From contig NZ_JAIUHG010000002.1 of NCBI RefSeq assembly GCF_020164955.1, positions 186,001 through 250,000 of the forward strand: a stretch of DNA of 64,000 nt. Reading direction: 5' to 3'. A program made the translations under genes and the position numbers. This stretch comes from Mesorhizobium sp. CA8 (GTDB taxonomy: Bacteria; Pseudomonadota; Alphaproteobacteria; Rhizobiales; Rhizobiaceae). A model generated the notes under the pieces. It had not been told where the DNA came from, ran no database searches, and was given only the letters and a program-made list of their open reading frames with translations. Positions within the stretch are counted from its first letter, which is position 1. Every line of letters starts with the position of its first letter. This document shows positions 59,828 to 64,000 of the stretch, one piece after another.

Positions 59828-60943
59828 TTATTTCTCGAAGTAGCTGTACTTGCCGTCGTCGCCCTTCTTCCACTCGTAGATGACATAGTCGGGACGGGTG
59901 ATGTCGCCCTTGGCGTCGTAACCGATGTCTCCGATGGCCGTCTTCCAGGTGTTGGCCCTGATCGTCTCGGCGACCTTCTGCGCATCGTCGGCCGAGCCGG
60001 TCTTGGCGATGGCCTGGGCGATGATCTGCACCGCGGCATAGGAGTAGAGCGTGTAGGCTTCCGGCTCGAAGCCGTTGGCGCGGAACTTCTCCACCACTTC
60101 CTTGGCGGCCGGATTCTTGCGCGGATCCGGAGCGAAGGTGTTGAGCGTGCCGGCAACGGCATCACCCGCGATCGAGGCCAGTTCGTTGGAGACGATACCG
60201 TCGCCCGAGAACAGCGGCGCCTTCAGGCCCTGGTCAGCCGACTGACGGATGATCAGGCCGGCTTCGGTGTGCAGGCCGCCCCAATAGATGAGCGTGACAC
60301 CGTTTTCCTTCATCTTGGCGATGAGGGCCGAGAAGTCCTTGTCGCCGACATTCACGCCTTCATACAATACTTCCTTGATGCCGTTGGCGTTCAGGTTCTT
60401 CTTGGTCTCGTCGGCAAGACCCTGGCCATAAGGCGTCTTGTCGTGGATGATGGCGATCTTGGCATCCTTGAAGTTCTTGGCGATGTAATCGCCGGCCACC
60501 TTGCCCTGCTGGTCGTCGCGACCGCAGGTGCGGAAGGTGTTCCACATGCCGCGCTCGGTGAACTTCGGATTGGTCGCGGCCGGCGTGATCTCGAGGATGC
60601 CGTTCTCTTGATAGACTTCCGACGCCGGGATCGAGACGCCCGAATTGAAGTGGCCGTCGACATACTTGACGCCATCGGCGACGAACTTGTTGGCGACCGA
60701 GATGCCTTGCTTGGGGTCGGAGACGTCGTCACCGATCTCGAGTTTGAGCTGCTGGCCGAGGATGCCGCCCGCCGCGTTGATGTCGGCGATCGCCTGTTCC
60801 GCGCCCTTCTGCAACTGCGCGCCGAAGGCGGCGTTCGGACCGGTGATCGGACCGGCGACGCCGATCAGGATGTCGGCCCACGCGCTGCCGCTGAACGCGA
60901 CGAACGCGGTCAGCGCCACGGCGGACAAAAGTGATTTTTTCAT
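59828..60943 (-). CDS. livK: Branched-chain amino-acid ABC transporter, periplasmic binding protein
   Basis: The 371-residue protein has a signal peptide (1-23, ending GSAWA) and a two-lobed periplasmic binding domain of the leucine-binding type ([65 protein letters not shown]-like [16 protein letters not shown]). Two Cys would be needed for the usual disulfide; only one is obvious in the mature part (RTCGRDD). It is last in the liv cluster, separated by 136 bp, with its own terminator, so it is probably made in excess. Confidence 0.93.
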   Translation of the reverse strand: MKKSLLSAVALTAFVAFSGSAWADILIGVAGPITGPNAAFGAQLQKGAEQAIADINAAGGILGQQLKLEIGDDVSDPKQGISVANKFVADGVKYVDGHFNSGVSIPASEVYQENGILEITPAATNPKFTERGMWNTFRTCGRDDQQGKVAGDYIAKNFKDAKIAIIHDKTPYGQGLADETKKNLNANGIKEVLYEGVNVGDKDFSALIAKMKENGVTLIYWGGLHTEAGLIIRQSADQGLKAPLFSGDGIVSNELASIAGDAVAGTLNTFAPDPRKNPAAKEVVEKFRANGFEPEAYTLYSYAAVQIIAQAIAKTGSADDAQKVAETIRANTWKTAIGDIGYDAKGDITRPDYVIYEWKKGDDGKYSYFEK

Positions 60944-61079
60944 TGAAACGCTCCCATTTACGGAGTGGGCGTGGATGATACTTTCATGCGATGCCCACCC
61001 TTATCGCAGAAAGCATAGAATGCCGATTTTCAGGCACTTGTCACGCCGATTCATCCCCGAAACGGCGTAATGGTGAACG

Positions 61080-61427
61080 TCAAGCTTTCGGTTTCCAGCT
61101 TAACAAGGAAGCTCTTTCATAGAGCCAGTTATACTGTGTGACCATTTGGTTGGTGCGTGTGTATTGATAGCCGACGAAGCCGAAAATCATCAGCACGATG
61201 GTGTCGACGATATAGTAATGCAGCGAGAACATCGTGCCCTCGAACAAAGCGTGATGGATGAACCTGACGCCGATGCCGAGACCGAGCAGGTAGAAAAACA
61301 GCTGCAGATACGTGCTCCAGGTCTGAGCCGCCGCCTTGCCTGTCATCCATGCCGCCCCGCCGCCAAGCAGGCCTGTGACGAACAGGAACTGCCAGATCGT
61401 GGCCTCTTCATAGATAATACCCTGCAT
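61080..61427 (-). CDS. Small membrane protein of the liv operon (DUF6867-like)
   Basis: The 115-residue protein has four predicted helices (about 12-28, 38-58, 68-88 and a weaker end) and starts MQGIIYEEATIWQFLFVTG. Proteins like this are found between livF and livK in rhizobia; I recall the name DUF6867 but cannot check it. Its position suggests a role in assembly or stability of the transporter. Confidence 0.72.
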   Translation of the reverse strand: MQGIIYEEATIWQFLFVTGLLGGGAAWMTGKAAAQTWSTYLQLFFYLLGLGIGVRFIHHALFEGTMFSLHYYIVDTIVLMIFGFVGYQYTRTNQMVTQYNWLYERASLLSWKPKA

Positions 61428-61448
61428 GGTTGATATCCCCAGATCTTA

Positions 61449-61491
61449 GCATGATCCCGAAAAGTTGCAGACTTTTCGGAGAAGGTCATGC
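61449..61491. repeat. Rhizobial palindrome, family C
   Basis: GCATGATCCCGAAAAGT-TGCAG-ACTTTTCGG, then a GTCATGC arm, forms an imperfect palindrome between livF and the small membrane protein gene. A possible remnant with GAGCATGATCC lies near 2011. Confidence 0.65.
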
Positions 61492-61544
61492 TTCAAGAAC
61501 AAAGCCTTAGAGCGGGATGGCGATCTTGGGAAAGTCATCGCGCT

Positions 61545-62273
61545 CTAATGATGTCCGCCTTCGAGATAGGCGGCCCGCACTTCCGGATTGGCGAGCAGTT
61601 CCTTGCCGGTGCCGCTCATCGTCACATTGCCGTTGACCATGACATAACCGCGCGTGGCCAGTTTGAGCGCGCCGAAGGCGTTCTGCTCGACCAGGAACAC
61701 GGTCAGCCCCTGCGTCTTGTTGAGCTCGCGGATGGCGTCGAAGATCTGCTTGACGATCAGCGGCGCCAAGCCCAGCGACGGCTCGTCCAGCAAAAGCAGT
61801 TTCGGCCGCGCCATCAGCGCGCGCCCGATCGACAGCATCTGCTGCTCGCCGCCCGACAGGGTGCCGCCGCGCTGGGTGATGCGCTCCTTCAGCCGCGGGA
61901 ACAGCGTGAACACCTTTTCGACGTCCTCGTCATAATGTTTGAGGTTGTCGAGGCTGGCGCCCATCTGCAGGTTTTCCATCACCGTCATGCGCGGGAAGAT
62001 GCGGCGTCCTTCCGGCGACTGGGCGATACGCAGGCGGGCGATCTCGTGCGTCGGTAGCTGGGTGATGTCGGTGCCGGCGAAGGTGATGGTGCCGGTCCGC
62101 GCGCGAGGAGCGCCGAAGATGGTCATCATCAAGGTCGACTTGCCGGCGCCGTTGGCGCCGATAAGCGCCACGATCTCACCCTGGTTGACCTGCACATTGA
62201 CGCCGTTCAGCGCGCGGATGTTGCCGTAATAGGTCTCGACGCCCTTGATGTCGAGCAGCGTTGTGCCGGCCAT
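61545..62273 (-). CDS. livF: Branched-chain amino-acid ABC transporter ATPase LivF
   Basis: The 242-residue protein has Walker A GANGAGKST, signature LSGGEQQMLSIGRAL, Walker B LLLLDEPSLGLAPLIV and the H-loop in FLVEQNAFGAL. It forms a heterodimer with LivG. Its start ATG shares one base with the livG stop (TAATG). Confidence 0.97.
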   Translation of the reverse strand: MAGTTLLDIKGVETYYGNIRALNGVNVQVNQGEIVALIGANGAGKSTLMMTIFGAPRARTGTITFAGTDITQLPTHEIARLRIAQSPEGRRIFPRMTVMENLQMGASLDNLKHYDEDVEKVFTLFPRLKERITQRGGTLSGGEQQMLSIGRALMARPKLLLLDEPSLGLAPLIVKQIFDAIRELNKTQGLTVFLVEQNAFGALKLATRGYVMVNGNVTMSGTGKELLANPEVRAAYLEGGHH

Positions 62274-63466
62274 TATTTGCGCCCTCCGCGCTTGCCCGCT
62301 GTGGGCTTGGCCGCTGTGTCCTTGCCCTTCGAAGCACTGCCGGCTTTCGCGGCGGGCGCCTTGGCAGCCGGCTTGTTAGGTGCCGCTTTCGCAGTGCCGG
62401 ATTTCGCGGCCGGCTTGGCTGCCGATTGGGGCTTGCTGGCTACCGAAGCGGCGCGCGCGTCGACCTGCGCCGCCTTCGAGGCGCCCTTCGACACGGTGAC
62501 CCGCTCGCCCTCATTCGCATGTTCGACGGAATCGGAAACCGGCCCCGCCATCATCGAAGCGGTATTGCCGGGCCCATGCGCGGAATCGGGGCCGGTATCG
62601 AGCTGCTCGATCACGTCCTCGTCGCCGACCTCGGTCAGCACCGTCTCGACCTCTTCGTCGTCGACGCCGAGATAGGCGGCGATGACGCGCGGGTCGGTCC
62701 TGACCGATGCCGGATTGCCGTCGGAAATCTTGCGGCCGTATTCGAGCACGACGACATGGTCGGAGATCTGCATCACCACCGACATGTCATGCTCGATGAG
62801 CAGGATCGACGTGCCGGTGCTTTTGATGCCCATCAACAGCTCGTTGAGCGCGGCCGATTCCTTCGGATTGAGGCCGGCGGCCGGCTCGTCCAGGCACAGA
62901 AGCTCCGGCCCGGTGCACATGGCGCGCGCAATCTCCAGGCGCCGCTGCGCGCCATAGGGCAGGTCGCCGGCGGGATCGTCGGCGCGGTCGACGAGATCGG
63001 CCTTCTCCAGCCAGTGCCTGGCGAGTTCGATCGATTCGGCCGAGGCCTGTCGATAGCTCGGAAAGCCGAATAGGCCGAGAAGGGTATAGCCCGATGCCTT
63101 CATCAGCTTGTTGTGCTGAGCAACGAGCAGGTTCTCGAGCAGCGTCATGCCGGAGAACAGGCGGATGTTCTGGAAAGTGCGCGCCACCTTGGCGCGCGCC
63201 GGGATCTCATGGTTGGGCAGGCGCTCGAGCAGATAGGTCGAGCCGTCGTTCCGGTTCAGCGTCATCATGCCTTCGGTCGGCTTGTAGAAGCCGGTGATGC
63301 AGTTGAACACCGTGGTCTTGCCGGCGCCGTTCGGGCCGATCAACGCGGTGATCTCGCCGCGCCTGGCCTGGAACGACAGGTCGCCGATGGCGACCAGGCC
63401 GCCGAACTTCATCGACAGATGCTCGACCTGCAGGATGAAGTCGTTCGAGGAAGGGGTCGCGTTCAT
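62273..63466 (-). CDS. livG: Branched-chain amino-acid ABC transporter ATPase LivG with long acidic-then-basic C-terminal tail
   Basis: Residues 1-268 are a normal LivG: Walker A GPNGAGKT (44-51), signature LPYGAQRRLEIARA, Walker B LLCLDEPAAGLNPKE and the BCA-type end RVIAAYLGV. After it comes a tail of about 129 residues (269-397): an acidic part (DDEEVETVL, EVGDEDVIEQLD), then a Lys/Ala/Pro-rich stretch (repeated AAKPAAK and KAPAAKAG motifs), ending KRGGRK, like a histone H1 tail. This tail is not part of the LivG family as I know it. Start ATG 63466 overlaps the livM stop (ATGA). Confidence 0.94.
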   Translation of the reverse strand: MNATPSSNDFILQVEHLSMKFGGLVAIGDLSFQARRGEITALIGPNGAGKTTVFNCITGFYKPTEGMMTLNRNDGSTYLLERLPNHEIPARAKVARTFQNIRLFSGMTLLENLLVAQHNKLMKASGYTLLGLFGFPSYRQASAESIELARHWLEKADLVDRADDPAGDLPYGAQRRLEIARAMCTGPELLCLDEPAAGLNPKESAALNELLMGIKSTGTSILLIEHDMSVVMQISDHVVVLEYGRKISDGNPASVRTDPRVIAAYLGVDDEEVETVLTEVGDEDVIEQLDTGPDSAHGPGNTASMMAGPVSDSVEHANEGERVTVSKGASKAAQVDARAASVASKPQSAAKPAAKSGTAKAAPNKPAAKAPAAKAGSASKGKDTAAKPTAGKRGGRK

Positions 63467-64000
63467 CAGCCGTGGCCCTCCTTGGTGAAGGAGGCCGAGA
63501 CCGCTCTTCGCTGCTTGAGGAAGGCCGTGGGCTCGCGGCTGCCGACGAAGCCGCGCGGCTTCCACAGCATGACGATCACCATGGCCATGCCGAACAGGAG
63601 CATGCGGTAGAGTTCAGGCGTGAAATCGGGACCGAAGACCCGCTTCAGGAAGTCGAGTTCTCGCAACGCTTCAGTGCCGCCGATCATCACCAGTGCCGCT
63701 ATGGCGATGCCGATCAGCGAACCCATGCCGCCAAGCACGACGATGGCAAGGACGATCGCCGATTCCAGGAAGACGAAGGATTCTGGGCTGACGAACCCTT
63801 GCCGTGCGGCGAAGAACGAGCCGGCAAAGCCGCCGAACATGGCGCCGGTGGCGAACGCCGTCAGCTTGGTAGTGGTGGTGTTGATGCCGAGCGAGCGGCA
63901 GGCGATCTCGTCCTCACGTAGCGCTTCCCACGCCCTGCCGACCGGCAGACGGCGCAGTCTGACGGTGACGAAGGCGGTGAGGAGGCAGAGCCCTAAGATT
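63466..64000 (-). CDS. livM: Branched-chain amino-acid ABC transporter permease LivM, N-terminus beyond the window
   Basis: The frame stays open to the right end of the window. The visible part includes the permease loop [22 protein letters not shown] (given in part), the coupling region to the ATPases, [21 protein letters not shown], and the membrane segments [21 protein letters not shown] and [17 protein letters not shown]. It overlaps livG by ATGA. livH and the operon promoter should lie to the right. Confidence 0.93.
   Translation of the reverse strand, partial: ILGLCLLTAFVTVRLRRLPVGRAWEALREDEIACRSLGINTTTTKLTAFATGAMFGGFAGSFFAARQGFVSPESFVFLESAIVLAIVVLGGMGSLIGIAIAALVMIGGTEALRELDFLKRVFGPDFTPELYRMLLFGMAMVIVMLWKPRGFVGSREPTAFLKQRRAVSASFTKEGHG

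Overview
The window is a GC-rich stretch of alphaproteobacterial chromosome, most likely from Mesorhizobium or a close Phyllobacteriaceae relative. Evidence: the serC-serA pair behind a serC-type leader, the tolQRAB-pal-cpoB-tilS-ftsH order, ruvCAB, DUF2312/GapR and DUF1465/RcdA proteins, Omp25/31-like barrel proteins, a CTTGAC-type promoter consensus, and intergenic palindromes of the rhizobial kind. No rRNA, tRNA, CRISPR array, prophage or insertion sequence was seen. Most of the window is core genome with small accessory insertions.

Layout. 1-6.1 kb: a truncated gene with a 30-bp tandem repeat, purA, a DMT-family transporter, then serA and serC (serine biosynthesis). 6.2-8.0 kb: two related outer-membrane barrel genes, each with a TTAA-N7-TTAA (CtrA-like) box upstream. 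8.2-21.6 kb: an envelope and essential-function block on the minus strand (ybgC, tolQ, tolR, tolA, tolB, pal, cpoB, tilS, ftsH, glmM), broken between ftsH and glmM by two plus-strand genes for paralogous secreted Cys-repeat proteins. 21.7-24.8 kb: a GH5 glycosidase, a GST and a metallophosphoesterase. 24.9-27.8 kb: ruvC, ruvA and ruvB with a vapBC toxin-antitoxin module between ruvC and ruvA. 27.9-30.9 kb: a glycosyltransferase, rcdA, a candidate small RNA under a CtrA-like promoter, and a DUF2269 membrane protein.

30.9-43.7 kb: a TauE/SafE permease, a GFA protein, a ThiE-like protein, a Sel1-repeat protein, efp, an inositol monophosphatase, a hemolysin III homologue, a MotA/ExbB-like plus OmpA/MotB-like pair, an M32 carboxypeptidase and an MsbA-like ABC exporter. 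43.8-49.8 kb: rpmE, a TetR gene divergent from a frameshifted DUF1772 gene, a SelW-like protein, a YebC protein, then an ArsR repressor divergent from an SRPBCC/VOC cluster whose last gene is decayed, and terC. 49.9-55.9 kb: a TIGR00282 phosphoesterase, 5-formyltetrahydrofolate cyclo-ligase, 6S RNA, a MoxR-GNAT-VWA run, msrB, two uncharacterised genes and gapR. 56.1-64 kb: pyruvate carboxylase (TTG start) and a branched-chain amino-acid ABC transporter (livK, a small membrane protein, livF, livG, livM) in which LivG carries a long histone-H1-like tail.

The most interesting signals are regulatory. Four perfect TTAA-N7-TTAA boxes lie upstream of two OMP genes, of rcdA, and over the -35 region of a compact three-hairpin transcript (29969-30067). 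Together with gapR this gives the window a cell-cycle flavour. Other notable items are the two insertions into conserved operons, the LivG tail, the ArsR operator placed exactly in a promoter spacer, and two freshly broken genes.
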